Shown: positions 48,203-57,818, counted from the first letter of the stretch. The stretch: DNA of 64,000 bases from CAYVGO01 sp964450725 (GCA_964450725.1 CAYVGO010000003.1:22836-86835); one strand, 5' to 3'. Program-made: numbers and translations. The notes: generated by a model from the letters alone, not told the origin.

Positions 48203-48735
48203 AATAAGTACACATCATTTCATTAATAATCTATCTGAATTATTAATAAGTACACATCATTTCATTAATAATCTATCTGAATTATTAATAAGTACACATC
48301 ATTTCATTAATAATCTATCTGAATTATTAATAGATACACATCACTTTATTAATAATCCATCAGGATTATTAATAGGTACACATCATTTCATTAACAATCT
48401 ATCTGAATTATTAATAGATACACATCACTTTATTGATAATACATCTGAATTATTAATAAGTACACATCACTTTATTAATAATCNNNNNNNNNNNNNNNNN
48501 NNNNNNNNNNNNNNNNNNNNNNNNNNNNNNNNNNNNNNNNNNNNNNNNNNNNNNNNNNNNNNNNNNNNNNNNNNNNNNNNNNNATTATTAATAAGTACAC
48601 ATCACTTTATTAATAATCCAGATGAATTATTAATAAGTACACATCATTTTATTAATAGTACATCTGAATTATTAATAGATACACATCGTTTCATTAATAA
48701 TATGTCTGGATTATTAATAAAGGCATATCGCCTTA
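48191..48735. repeat. 42-bp tandem array behind glpT (at least 11 copies)
   Basis: Unit starts at 48197, 48239, 48281, 48323, 48365, 48407 and 48449, then after the gap at 48584, 48626, 48668 and 48710, all 42 bp apart. Each unit has ATTATTAAT and ATTAATAAT arms around a 16-nt loop containing the invariant ACACATCA (one copy ACACATCG). A plus-strand frame from ATG 48180 to 48857 stays open and would encode 14-residue repeats (LLISTHHFINNLSE), but substitutions are a mix of silent and replacement, the ATG is within the palindrome arm and there is no signal or domain. I treat it as non-coding repeat DNA with modest certainty. Confidence 0.9.
48484..48583. other. Assembly gap (100 N) inside the 42-bp array
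   Basis: Register across the gap is 135 bp, not a multiple of 42; the true gap length should be congruent to 7 modulo 42 (for example 49, 91 or 133). Confidence 0.95.
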
Positions 48736-48858
48736 TCAAAGAAAGATATAAAGATTATAACCCCCGAAGGTCAATTTTGTTCAATGAGATACACACATAC
48801 AAAAAACTCGGCAAAGTAAAAATCTTTACCGAGTTTCCCCATCAAACTTATGTTTAAC

Positions 48859-49854
48859 TTATTTTGCCTCTTCAATTGCTACAGCAACAGCAACTGTAGC
48901 TCCTACCATAGGATTATTTCCCATTCCTAAAAAGCCCATCATTTCTACGTGAGCCGGAACAGAAGAAGATCCGGCAAACTGAGCATCTCCGTGCATACGT
49001 CCCATAGTATCGGTCATTCCGTAAGATGCAGGACCTGCCGCCATATTATCCGGATGTAATGTACGACCCGTACCACCACCGGAAGCGACAGAAAAATATC
49101 TACGTCCATTTTCTATACATTCTTTTTTGTAAGTCCCTGCAACCGGATGTTGAAAACGTGTAGGATTGGTTGAATTTCCTGTAATGGAAACATCAACACC
49201 TTCAGAACGCATAATCGCAACACCTTCACGAACATCGTCAGCACCATAACAACGTACCTTAGCGCGTAAACCTTGAGAGTAGGCTTTTTCTTTGGTGATT
49301 TTTAACTCTCCCGACGCATAGTCAAATTTTGTTTGAACGTATGTAAAGCCGTTGATTCTGGAAATAATCATGGCAGCATCTTTTCCCAATCCATTAAGAA
49401 TTACTCGTAAAGGACTTTTACGTACTTTGTTTGCCATTTCAGCAATTTTTATAGCACCTTCAGCAGCGGCAAAAGATTCATGTCCTGCCAAGAATGCAAA
49501 ACATTGAGTTTCTTCTCGCAATAACATTGCCGCTAAATTACCATGTCCAATACCTACGTTTCTGTCAGCCGCAACAGAGCCTGCAATACAGAATGATTGT
49601 AATCCTATACCAATGGCTTCTGCGGCTTCTGCAGCCGTTTTACAACCTTTTTTTATTGCAATGGCAGCCCCTACAACGTATGCCCATTTTGCATTTTCAA
49701 AAGCAATAGGTTGTGTTTCCTCACAAATTTTATAAGGATCAATTCCTTTATTTTGACAAATAGATTTTGCTTCATCTATATTTTTAATTCCGTACTCTTG
49801 AAGTACTTTTTCTATATTTTTTATACGTCTTTCGTAACTTTCAAATAAATTCAT
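48859..49854 (-). CDS. GGGtGRT protein
   Basis: 331 residues. Matches the family named for its motif: SGGGTGRTLHPDNMAAGPAS near residue 255, with flanking conserved GMTDTMGRMHGDAQFAGSS and VPAHVEMMGFLGMGNNPMVG. No signal peptide, predicted cytoplasmic. Function is not established; members occur mainly in anaerobes and are regularly encoded next to the NifU-like protein found here. Transcribed from the upstream Fe-S scaffold-like gene with a 25-bp gap. The Gly-rich motif could bind phosphate or a nucleotide, but that is only a guess. Confidence 0.92.
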   Translation of the reverse strand: MNLFESYERRIKNIEKVLQEYGIKNIDEAKSICQNKGIDPYKICEETQPIAFENAKWAYVVGAAIAIKKGCKTAAEAAEAIGIGLQSFCIAGSVAADRNVGIGHGNLAAMLLREETQCFAFLAGHESFAAAEGAIKIAEMANKVRKSPLRVILNGLGKDAAMIISRINGFTYVQTKFDYASGELKITKEKAYSQGLRAKVRCYGADDVREGVAIMRSEGVDVSITGNSTNPTRFQHPVAGTYKKECIENGRRYFSVASGGGTGRTLHPDNMAAGPASYGMTDTMGRMHGDAQFAGSSSVPAHVEMMGFLGMGNNPMVGATVAVAVAIEEAK

Positions 49855-49879
49855 AGGTCTATATTTTTACGATTTATAA

Positions 49880-50572
49880 TTATTTATGACGCGGATCAAT
49901 ATACGTAACGGCTTCAGAAAATCGTCCATAAGTTCCTTTGGATTTTTCCAATGCTTTATTAGCATCTTCACCTTTCTGTATCATCTCCATCATTTTACCT
50001 AAATGCACAAATTCATACCCTATAACTTCTCCTTCTGCATCTAAAGCCATACGGGTACAGTAGCCTTCTGCCATTTCAAGATAGCGTACACCTTTGTCTT
50101 TTGTACCGAACATTGTTCCTACTTGACTGCGCAATCCTTTTCCTAAATCTTCTAAACTTGCTCCAATGGGCAGTCCTCCTTCAGAAAAAGCAGATTGAGT
50201 ACGTCCGTAAACAATTTGCAGAAAAAGTTCTCGCATCGCCGTGTTAATAGCATCACACACTAAATCTGTATTTAATGCTTCCAAAAGAGTTTTTCCGGGT
50301 AAAATTTCTGATGCCATAGCAGCAGAATGTGTCATACCGGAACATCCTATGGTTTCTACCATTGCTTCTTGTATAATCCCGTCTTTTACATTGAGGGTTA
50401 GTTTACAAGCACCTTGTTGTGGGGCACACCACCCTACCCCATGGGTTAATCCGGATACATCTTTGATTTCTTTCGATTGTACCCATTTCCCTTCTTGTGG
50501 GATTGGAGCAGGACCATGATCGGGTCCTTTTTTGACAACACACATTTGTTGTACTTCATGAGAATAAATCAT
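49880..50572 (-). CDS. Iron-sulfur cluster assembly scaffold (NifU N-domain-like) protein
   Basis: 230 residues, starting MIYSHEVQQMCVVKKGP. NifU/IscU-like Cys positions: VGWCAPQQGACKLTL and TIGCSGMTHSAAMASE, where the second corresponds to the IscU G-C-x-A block. A region after residue 100 (LVCDAINTAMRELFLQIVYG) and the C-terminal half are family specific. Likely an Fe-S carrier or a diverged relative working with the GGGtGRT protein 25 bp downstream. The other isc/suf genes are not here, which argues for a specialised rather than general assembly role. Confidence 0.85.
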   Translation of the reverse strand: MIYSHEVQQMCVVKKGPDHGPAPIPQEGKWVQSKEIKDVSGLTHGVGWCAPQQGACKLTLNVKDGIIQEAMVETIGCSGMTHSAAMASEILPGKTLLEALNTDLVCDAINTAMRELFLQIVYGRTQSAFSEGGLPIGASLEDLGKGLRSQVGTMFGTKDKGVRYLEMAEGYCTRMALDAEGEVIGYEFVHLGKMMEMIQKGEDANKALEKSKGTYGRFSEAVTYIDPRHK

Positions 50573-50668
50573 AATCTAAAAAATTATCAAAATAAGTTTC
50601 CTTCATTACTATTTAATTTTTATTGACACGGAAACTTTTTATATCAACAAAAATTACTTCATCACTAA

Positions 50669-51061
50669 TTATTTTTCATCGTCATCATCTTCATCGTCCT
50701 CATCAATTTCCACCCTGTCATCTTCAAAACTATCTTCATCCTCCTCTTCCGCAGATTCATTGTCCATATCCGGAATAAGACCTTTTGTTACATCATCACC
50801 TATTGAATCTGCTGTTTCTTCATCTTCAAAAACAACGCCTGTATTTCCCACTTCTACTTTCACAAGATATTGCACATCTTCGGTTTCCATCATCACGGCA
50901 TTAAATTCTTCATTATTCATTCCCTTCACTTTCATCATAGCATCTGTAAAACCTAAAGGGTAAAGGTTTCTTAATAACGTAAGTTGTTCAAATGTTAATT
51001 TATTATAAGAAACAATCATGCGTTTCTTTTTCTTGACAGTGGACGTTTCACTTGTTGTCAT
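50669..51061 (-). CDS. Small conserved protein with acidic C-terminal tail
   Basis: 130 residues. N-terminal Lys-rich stretch (STVKKKKRMIVSYNKLTFEQ) and a small globular part with LLRNLYPLGFTDAMMKV and EFNAVMMETEDVQYLVKVEV. A tail of more than 45 residues consists largely of Asp/Glu. Similar small proteins with an acidic tail occur in Bacteroidales, but I know no function; the layout recalls RNA polymerase delta-type or chaperone-like acidic proteins without a shared motif. Lies between trmD (34 bp downstream of its stop) and the Fe-S scaffold gene, all minus strand. Confidence 0.75.
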   Translation of the reverse strand: MTTSETSTVKKKKRMIVSYNKLTFEQLTLLRNLYPLGFTDAMMKVKGMNNEEFNAVMMETEDVQYLVKVEVGNTGVVFEDEETADSIGDDVTKGLIPDMDNESAEEEDEDSFEDDRVEIDEDDEDDDDEK

Positions 51062-51095
51062 ATATCTTTATGTATAATACTTAAATTTGCAATAA

Positions 51096-51773
51096 TTATT
51101 TTAACAGTTCCGGACGTAATGTCTTTGTTCGTTGTAATGCTTGTTCTTGCTGCCACTCGTAAATTAATTTGTGATTACCGGAAAGAAGCACTTCCGGAAC
51201 CTTCCATCCATTAAATTCGGCAGGACGGGTGTAAACCGGGGGAGCCAATAAATTATCTTGAAAAGAATCTGTCAATGCAGATTCTGCATCTGATATGGCC
51301 TTAGGAATCAACCTTACAACACTGTCAACCAATACGGCTGCGGGCAATTCTCCTCCGGATAAAACATAATCTCCAATTGAAATTTCACGTGTTATCAAAT
51401 GTTCTCTTATTCTGTGGTCAATCCCTTTGTAGTGCCCACATAAGATTAATATATTTTGTTTTAACGATAACTCGTTTGCTATTTTCTGTGTAAACTTCTC
51501 ACCATCGGGAGACATATAAATAATATCATCATACTCTCTTTCCAACTTTAATTGAGTAATGGCTTTATAAATAGGTTCTATGCTTAAAACCATCCCTGCA
51601 TCGGAAGAAAAAGCATAATCATCTACCCTTCGATGTTTATTTATGGAATAATCTCGTAAATGATGAATATATATTTCGACTACTTTTTTTTCTTGTGCTC
51701 GGCGTACAATTGAATAATTAAAAGGGCTTTCGAGCAATTCGGGCAAGACTGTCAAAAGGTCGAAACGCAACAT
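51096..51773 (-). CDS. trmD: tRNA (guanine-N1)-methyltransferase TrmD
   Basis: 225 residues from ATG 51773 ([20 protein letters not shown]). The frame extends to 51833, but that would start above the promoter. It methylates N1 of G37 in tRNAs with G36, preventing +1 frameshifts. Trefoil-knot SPOUT signatures: [27 protein letters not shown] with the conserved Gly and Asp residues, and [21 protein letters not shown]. Bacteroidota TrmD is usually this size. The usual rpsP-rimM-trmD-rplS operon is absent; trmD stands alone here. Confidence 0.96.
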   Translation of the reverse strand: MLRFDLLTVLPELLESPFNYSIVRRAQEKKVVEIYIHHLRDYSINKHRRVDDYAFSSDAGMVLSIEPIYKAITQLKLEREYDDIIYMSPDGEKFTQKIANELSLKQNILILCGHYKGIDHRIREHLITREISIGDYVLSGGELPAAVLVDSVVRLIPKAISDAESALTDSFQDNLLAPPVYTRPAEFNGWKVPEVLLSGNHKLIYEWQQEQALQRTKTLRPELLK

Positions 51774-51802
51774 ATAAAATAAGTATGAAATTAATTTTTC
51801 TG

Positions 51803-51834
51803 CAAACGTATTAGCATTTTTGATTAGCCACAAA
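51803..51834 (-). promoter_or_regulatory. Bacteroidota promoter for trmD
   Basis: On the minus strand TTTG (51834-51831), 20 bp, TACGTTTG (51810-51803); start near 51796, leaving a leader of about 23 nt before ATG 51773. Confidence 0.8.
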
Positions 51835-52009
51835 AAAAAAATAAATCATTAACGAATTTAAATGCTATTTAAGACTCAACTTCTTCTTTATTTTTTTTAT
51901 CTCTATTGAAAATAATCTTGGCTTGGTTTTTGCATTATTGCGACATGTACACACTTGTTTATGTACGTAATTTATCAAACTTAAATATACTCAAACTCAT
52001 AATCTACAC

Positions 52010-52537
52010 ATGAAAAAGAACAAAAATAATGCGGAAGAAACTCTGGTTCAACCACCCGTTGAAAATATAGAGGAGCAAAGTAATGATGATAATATGTCTT
52101 TACTGAATGACGAAATCGCAGAATTAAAAGACAAATATCTACGTTTGGTAGCAGAATATGATAATTTTAGAAAACGTACAGCGAAAGAAAAAATGGAACT
52201 TTTAATCTCAGGTACAACCTCTGTCTTAGAGGGTTTTTTACCCGTGATTGATGATTTGGAAAGGGCAGTTGCGGCATTACAAAATGCAAAAGATATGGAT
52301 GCTGTGGTTGAAGGAATCAATCTCATTTATCAAAAATTATTGGATTATATTAAGGGTAAAGGAGTCGTAGAAATTGAAGCCATCAATCAACCGTTTAATA
52401 CGGATCTACATGATGCAGTAACAAAATTTCCAGTGACTGAAGATGATAAAAAAGGAATCGTTATTGACGTTGTGCAAAAAGGTTATACTTTGAATGACAA
52501 AGTTATACGTTATGCCAAAGTGGTTGTGGGAGAATAA
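52010..52537 (+). CDS. grpE: GrpE nucleotide exchange factor
   Basis: 175 residues. GrpE releases ADP from DnaK in the cytoplasm. Charged N-terminal tail, a long coiled coil around EIAELKDKYLRLVAEYDNFRKR and the C-terminal beta-domain with FNTDLHDAVTKFPV and VVQKGYTLNDKVIRYAKVVV, the family signature. Followed 43 bp later by dnaJ in the usual grpE-dnaJ order; dnaK is elsewhere. Roughly 170 bp of AT-rich sequence precedes it; I could not identify a convincing promoter. Confidence 0.96.
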   Translation: MKKNKNNAEETLVQPPVENIEEQSNDDNMSLLNDEIAELKDKYLRLVAEYDNFRKRTAKEKMELLISGTTSVLEGFLPVIDDLERAVAALQNAKDMDAVVEGINLIYQKLLDYIKGKGVVEIEAINQPFNTDLHDAVTKFPVTEDDKKGIVIDVVQKGYTLNDKVIRYAKVVVGE

Positions 52538-52580
52538 ATCTTTTAAAGAAAATCAAGATCAAACAATATCAAAATAAACC

Positions 52581-53738
52581 ATGAGTAAAAGAGACTATTA
52601 CGAGGTGCTCGGCGTTGCCAAAAACGCAAGTGCGGAAGAGATAAAAAAAGCATACCGAAAAAAAGCGATTGAATATCACCCCGATAAAAATCCGGGCAAT
52701 AAAGAAGCTGAAGAAAAATTTAAGGAAGCAGCAGAAGCTTATGATGTATTAAGTAATGCAGACAAAAAAGCAAGATATGATCAATTTGGGCATGCTGGCA
52801 TGGGAGGAGGAGGAGGATTTTCCGGAGGTGTAGAATTTGACATTCATGATATTTTTAGTCGATTCGGAGATGTTTTTAGTGAAGGAGGATTTGGTAGTTT
52901 CTTTGGAGGGTTTGGCAACGGCGGTCAAAAAAAATATAAAGCACAAGGATCTGATATACGTATTAAGGTGTCAGTAACTTTAAAAGACGTTGCTCATGGT
53001 GTAGAAAAAAGAGTAAAAGTCAAGAAAATGGTTAGTTGTAGCGCTTGCCATGGGCTTGGTGCTAAAGATACTTCTGCCTTTGTTACTTGCCCCACATGTC
53101 AAGGGAAAGGACAAGTAAATAAAACAGTCAATACGATGTTAGGGCGAATGCAAACATCTCAAACTTGTAACGATTGCCATGGTGATGGCAAAAAAAATAA
53201 TAATCCCTGTAGCCAATGCAAAGGAACCGGAATAATGAGTGGAGAAGAGGAAATTGTATTCAATGTTCCAGCCGGAGTAAGAGAGGGAATGCAGTTGAAT
53301 ATTAGTGGAAAAGGTAATGCCGGCCAGAGAAACGGTTATGCCGGAGATTTACTTGTTGTCATAGCAGAAGAACCTCATTCCGAATTGCTGAGAGATGGAA
53401 ATAATCTTATTTACACATTATTTATATCTGTTCCGGATGCCATTATGGGAACTTCTGTTGAAATTCCAACCATAGATGGGAAAGCAAAAATTTCCATCAA
53501 AGAAGGAACACAACCGACAAGCATTTTGAGACTTCGAGGACAAGGCCTGCCGGACATCAGTTACCGAAATCATCGCGGAGACTTATTAGTATATGTAAAT
53601 GTGTGGATACCTCAAAATTTAAAAAAAGAAGAAAGAAAAAAGATTGAAGAACTTTCTAAGTCAGAAAGTTTTAAACCCAATCCTCAAAAAAGCGATAAAA
53701 ATATTTTTGAAAAACTTAAAAGTTTATTTTCAGAATAA
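52581..53738 (+). CDS. dnaJ: Chaperone DnaJ
   Basis: 385 residues, full type I DnaJ. J-domain residues 1-70 with HPDKNPGN (HPD motif). A Gly/Phe-rich region ([20 protein letters not shown]) follows. The zinc-finger domain has four repeats: [24 protein letters not shown] and CSQCKGTG. C-terminal substrate domains end with [10 protein letters not shown]. It delivers substrates to DnaK and stimulates its ATPase. Convergent with the CNNM/CBS gene, only 13 bp between stops. Confidence 0.97.
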   Translation: MSKRDYYEVLGVAKNASAEEIKKAYRKKAIEYHPDKNPGNKEAEEKFKEAAEAYDVLSNADKKARYDQFGHAGMGGGGGFSGGVEFDIHDIFSRFGDVFSEGGFGSFFGGFGNGGQKKYKAQGSDIRIKVSVTLKDVAHGVEKRVKVKKMVSCSACHGLGAKDTSAFVTCPTCQGKGQVNKTVNTMLGRMQTSQTCNDCHGDGKKNNNPCSQCKGTGIMSGEEEIVFNVPAGVREGMQLNISGKGNAGQRNGYAGDLLVVIAEEPHSELLRDGNNLIYTLFISVPDAIMGTSVEIPTIDGKAKISIKEGTQPTSILRLRGQGLPDISYRNHRGDLLVYVNVWIPQNLKKEERKKIEELSKSESFKPNPQKSDKNIFEKLKSLFSE

Positions 53739-53751
53739 TTTGCTTATTAGA

Positions 53752-55023
53752 TTAAACGGTGCGAACTAAAATTTTATTGATACGTGCACCATCCATATCT
53801 ACGATTTCAAATTTAAAATTTTTCCAACTTGTACATTCTCCATTTTCCGGAATATGTTCAAGTTGGTTCAAAACTAATCCACCCACAGTATTAAAGTCAT
53901 TATCTCCTGAGTGTAAGTTTTCCATTTCAAAATACGATAAAAAATCATACAAAGCACATTGTCCGTCAACCAACCACTCATTACAGTTCTTCTGTTGAAT
54001 GATGTCTGACTCCTTGTGTATGTCTTCAATGTTACCCACGAGCCCTTCCAAAATATCTTTTAATGAAATCATGCCTTGACAACTTCCAAACTCATCACAA
54101 ATTAAAGCATATTTAACCCCTTCTTTTTTCAATCTTTCCAAAGCCCTGTAAACGCTCATATTTTCATGAAAATACAGCGCAGGTTTTATTGCTTGCCGAA
54201 TATCAAAAGTATCGTTGTGAATTTGAAACATAATATCTTGAAGCATTACAACACCTTTTATATTATCAAAACTTTTATCAATCACAGGATAAAGTTCATA
54301 TAAATTTGCTTGAAGTTTTTCCTTAATCTCAGAATTTTTCATATTGACATCTATTGAAATTAAGTCAGAACGATAAACCATCAAAGAACTTACTTTCAAA
54401 TCACCCAATAAAAATACTCGCTTGACAATATTTTCTTCAACCTCTTGCACTTCACCCTCTTTTGCTCCCTCATTAATCATTGATTTAATTTCTTCTTCGG
54501 TTACTTTAAGTGCATTGGTTTGAAAGCCTAATAATTTGATAAAGAAAGAAGTGCTTTTGGCTAATAATGATACAAATGGAGACATGATTATTAATAAAAA
54601 ATACATTGGTGGAGCAACAATCTTTACTGCTTTCTCAGCCATATTCATGCCTATTCTTTTAGGAACAAGTTCACCGAAAATTAAAGTAAAATAAGTAACC
54701 AATATCACTATCACAAACTGTGCTATCGGATGAGAAATCGTTACAGACACTCCATAATTTTTCAGTACTTCTGATAAATTACTTGCCAAAACATTGCCGG
54801 AATATATACCTGTCAAAATACCAATAACTGTAATTCCTATTTGTATCATTGATAAAAACCGCTCAGGTTCATTCACAATTTTCAAAGCCACTTTTGCCGT
54901 ACGACTACCATTCTTAACCTCATTCGATAAGTAAGACTTCCTCACAGAAATCAATGCTATTTCAGACATTGCCAAAACTCCATTCAACAAAATAAGTAAG
55001 ATAATAATAATAAATTCATTCAT
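53752..55023 (-). CDS. CNNM/CBS-domain membrane protein (HlyC/CorC, gliding-associated type)
   Basis: 423 residues. N-terminal CNNM domain with four hydrophobic segments (FIIIILLILLNGVLAMSEIA, then MIQIGITVIGILTGIYSG), including AMSEIALISVRKS. Two CBS domains follow (SSLMVYRSDLISIDVNMKN, and ALICDEFGSCQGMISLKDIL) and a C-terminal CorC/HlyC domain (CTSWKNFKFEIVDMDG). Relatives are proposed Mg2+ or Co2+ efflux proteins and, in Flavobacteria, GldE. A -7 box TATCTTTG on the minus strand (55054-55047) lies just upstream, though the matching -33 is not at standard spacing. Confidence 0.92.
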   Translation of the reverse strand: MNEFIIIILLILLNGVLAMSEIALISVRKSYLSNEVKNGSRTAKVALKIVNEPERFLSMIQIGITVIGILTGIYSGNVLASNLSEVLKNYGVSVTISHPIAQFVIVILVTYFTLIFGELVPKRIGMNMAEKAVKIVAPPMYFLLIIMSPFVSLLAKSTSFFIKLLGFQTNALKVTEEEIKSMINEGAKEGEVQEVEENIVKRVFLLGDLKVSSLMVYRSDLISIDVNMKNSEIKEKLQANLYELYPVIDKSFDNIKGVVMLQDIMFQIHNDTFDIRQAIKPALYFHENMSVYRALERLKKEGVKYALICDEFGSCQGMISLKDILEGLVGNIEDIHKESDIIQQKNCNEWLVDGQCALYDFLSYFEMENLHSGDNDFNTVGGLVLNQLEHIPENGECTSWKNFKFEIVDMDGARINKILVRTV

Positions 55024-55314
55024 AGTCTATAACAATTAATATACCTCAAAGATAATCATTTTATTTATGACTAAGGGTGTACTCAATATCAAGCCATAAA
55101 TTATATCTGCACAACTAATATCATTGGCACCGCTCTTAAATATTTCTTCAAAAAAGTATACTCTCATTTCACAAAAGAAAATAAATCAATTAACTTTCAT
55201 TCATTTGTTTTTTAGCTTTATTTATTAGATTTTTTGCAATAAAAGAAATTGCGTTTCGTTTTTATTATTAGTAGGAAATTGACTCACTATTCTCTATCTT
55301 GTACTGAATTATAA

Positions 55315-56007
55315 ATGATACGTTTATTTCGACTGTCTGGATTTATTTTAATTTCATTGTTTTCTCAACAATTGTTGGGATATTCTTTTATTTCCGTAAC
55401 ATCAAAATATGAAGAAATTAAAGAAGGAGAAGAGGGTGTTATCTCTTATTTTATTCAAAACAACCACTCCAAACCTATTGAAGATTTGATAATGATCGAC
55501 AGTTTGCCTAAAAATATCACACTAATTTCTAGTAACAATACGGTGAAGAATGACGGTCGTTTTTTACGCTTTGAAATCGGAAAATTAGAGGCTTTTGAAT
55601 CCTATAGTTTCAATGTAACTTATAAATTTAACCGCTACGGCAAAGTTGAGCATCGCATCAAAAATATTTACACCATATCGGGAGAGCAAGGCGTGAAGAC
55701 CGAAAATAATATTCTATATTTTTACATCAAGAAAAATAGTGCATTCGACAGTAAAAATTTAAGAGTTTTTTTCTCTCCGAATGGAGATGGTCTTAATGAT
55801 GTTTTAGTTATCAAAGGTTTAGAAAATTACCCCAACAATACCATAGAAATATTTAATCGATTTAATGACAAAATCTATTCGACTAAAAATTATGACAATT
55901 CTTGGGATGGAGGAAAAGCAGCATCCGGCAATTATTTTTACATTCTTACTATAATCAATGATGGTAAGGAAGAAAAATACAGCGGATCAATTCTTCTGGA
56001 AAGATAA
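55315..56007 (+). CDS. Small secreted protein with DUF11-like and T9SS type B (CHU_C) domains
   Basis: 230 residues. Signal peptide ends QQLLGYS. Residues about 25-135 are a DUF11/CARDB-like beta-sandwich (FIQNNHSKPIEDLIMIDSLP). Residues about 145-230 are the gliding-motility-associated C-terminal domain: FSPNGDGLNDVLVIKGLENY, IEIFNRFNDKIYSTKNYDN, SWDGGKAASGNYFYIL, which directs Type IX secretion through the type B route. Type B cargos are usually very large; a 230-residue one made of only an adhesive-type domain and the signal is notably small. Followed by a strong terminator, so monocistronic. Confidence 0.9.
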   Translation: MIRLFRLSGFILISLFSQQLLGYSFISVTSKYEEIKEGEEGVISYFIQNNHSKPIEDLIMIDSLPKNITLISSNNTVKNDGRFLRFEIGKLEAFESYSFNVTYKFNRYGKVEHRIKNIYTISGEQGVKTENNILYFYIKKNSAFDSKNLRVFFSPNGDGLNDVLVIKGLENYPNNTIEIFNRFNDKIYSTKNYDNSWDGGKAASGNYFYILTIINDGKEEKYSGSILLER

Positions 56008-56061
56008 CATTCATTATAATGTTACTTCAAGTTATTACGTATTAAAATTACTTATCTTTCG

Positions 56062-56097
56062 AATTGCCGTATTACAATTATTAATACGGCAATTTTT
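56062..56097 (+). terminator. Terminator after the type B sorting protein
   Basis: 12-bp perfect arms AATTGCCGTATT (56062-56073) and AATACGGCAATT (56083-56094), loop 9 nt, then TTTTT. Confidence 0.9.
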
Positions 56098-56534
56098 GTA
56101 TTGATTGAAAATCACCTTCCAAAACAGCACAAGACAAAAACAGTAGAAATTTGATGAAGTTTACAGACAATTTTGCACTCTCCTTTCAAAAAAACCTACA
56201 TATAAATTTCGGCAACAACCTTAACGAACCTGATCAAAAAAGTATATTTAATCGGCACTCAAGTATTATTTCATTTCAATAATCTGATATTGAGTACGAC
56301 ATCTCTCCCTTTTTTCAAAAAAAATTGCTCTCCTTTTAGTACACAACAATCTACCACTGCATTCAGAAACAATGAGTTGAAATACTTGCAAGAATAACGT
56401 TCCTGAATATTTGTTTGGATGTTGTAACGTTGATCGGTTACTCTTTTTCTGCATGTGTCATTATTATGTGGAAATATTTATATATTTTTGTCCCACAAAT
56501 CAACCTGAACTCAGTTTTAATATTCTATTTTACC
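56098..56534. other. Intergenic region upstream of serS
   Basis: About 440 bp. Reading frames here are short and featureless; the serS frame extends back to 56415 but its extra 40 residues do not belong to SerRS. A -7 box TATTTTTG (56483-56490) lies 45 bp before the serS ATG, with no clear -33 TTG. I see nothing else. Confidence 0.5.
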
Positions 56535-57818
56535 ATGATTGCTTTGCAAAAAATAAGTGCAGCCCCAAAAGAAGTTATTGAAAAACTTAAAGTGAAAAAT
56601 TTTGATGCTACGAAAATTGTGGAGGCTATTTTACAACTTGATACAGAAAGAAAATCAATCCAACAATTGTTAGACAGTAATTTGTCTGAACAAAATAAAA
56701 CTGCAAAAGAAATTGGAACTTTACTTAAAAACAAAGATGTTGTAGAAGCAGAAAAGAAAAAAGTAAAAGTAGCCGAATTAAAGCAATCCTCCGAAAATTT
56801 AAATAAAAAGCATGCAGAAGTTGAACTACAACTACAGTCTGAGTTATGCAAATTACCAAACCTTCCTCACATTTCTGTGAAACAAGGTAAAAGTGCTGAA
56901 GATAATGAAATTGTCAAACAAGGAGGTACAATACCAACACTTCATTCGAATGCTCTTCCTCATTGGGAATTAGCAAAAAAATATCAACTGTTTGATTTAG
57001 AAGCAGGCGTTAAATTGACGGGAGCGGGATTTCCTGTCTATAAGGGAGTTGGAGCAAAATTACAAAGAGCATTAATTAATTATTTTTTAGATTGTAACAT
57101 TGCAGCAGGTTATCAAGAAGTTATACCTCCACACATTGTCAATGAAAGTTCGGCTTACGCTACAGGACAGTTACCAGATAAAGACGGACAAATGTATTTT
57201 TGTCAAGAGGACAAATTTTACCTCATCCCTACAGCTGAAGTTCCTGTTACTAATTTATATCGCGATTATTTATTTCAACCTAACGAATTACCTATACAAA
57301 TGACGGCATATACCCCTTGTTTTCGGAGGGAAGCCGGAAGTTACGGTAAAGATGTAAGAGGATTAAACAGGGTTCACCAATTTGACAAAGTAGAGATTGT
57401 TCGTTTTGAAATTCCTGAAAACTCATACAAAGCATTAGACATGATGGTTACCCATGTAGAAAGTATTTTACAGCAGTTATCATTACCCTATAGAATTGTC
57501 CGACTTTGTGGTGGAGACATGAGTTTTACGTCGGCATTAACATATGACTTTGAAGTTTTTTCTGCGGCACAAAACCGGTGGTTAGAGGTTAGTTCGGTTT
57601 CAAACTTTGAAGATTTCCAGGCAAACAGACTTAAGGCACGTTACAAAAATGAAGATAAAAAAAACATTGCAGTACATACCTTAAACGGCAGTTCTTTAGC
57701 CTTACCTCGAATTATGGCTGCATTATTAGAAAATAATCAGACAGAAAATAGTATTACAATTCCTGCTATTCTATTTCCATACATGCAGATTCATGAAGTA
57801 ACAAGTAATGAAGAGTAA
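56535..57818 (+). CDS. serS: Seryl-tRNA synthetase
   Basis: 427 residues from ATG 56535. An N-terminal two-helix coiled-coil arm (roughly residues 25-105, rich in Lys/Glu) contacts the long tRNA-Ser variable arm. The class II core shows motif 1 around LINYFLDCNIAAGYQEVIPP, motif 2 TPCFRREAGSYGKDVRGLNR near residue 260 and motif 3 NGSSLALPRIMAALLEN. Charges tRNA-Ser in the cytoplasm. Length is standard. Confidence 0.97.
   Translation: MIALQKISAAPKEVIEKLKVKNFDATKIVEAILQLDTERKSIQQLLDSNLSEQNKTAKEIGTLLKNKDVVEAEKKKVKVAELKQSSENLNKKHAEVELQLQSELCKLPNLPHISVKQGKSAEDNEIVKQGGTIPTLHSNALPHWELAKKYQLFDLEAGVKLTGAGFPVYKGVGAKLQRALINYFLDCNIAAGYQEVIPPHIVNESSAYATGQLPDKDGQMYFCQEDKFYLIPTAEVPVTNLYRDYLFQPNELPIQMTAYTPCFRREAGSYGKDVRGLNRVHQFDKVEIVRFEIPENSYKALDMMVTHVESILQQLSLPYRIVRLCGGDMSFTSALTYDFEVFSAAQNRWLEVSSVSNFEDFQANRLKARYKNEDKKNIAVHTLNGSSLALPRIMAALLENNQTENSITIPAILFPYMQIHEVTSNEE

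Noticed and set aside
37385..48735. CRISPR arrays
   Set aside because: Units are directly contiguous with no variable spacers, internal sequence is shared end to end, and no cas genes are present.
51774..51833. Extended TrmD N-terminus
   Set aside because: The extra 20 codons lie across and above the promoter, and family alignments start at [12 protein letters not shown].
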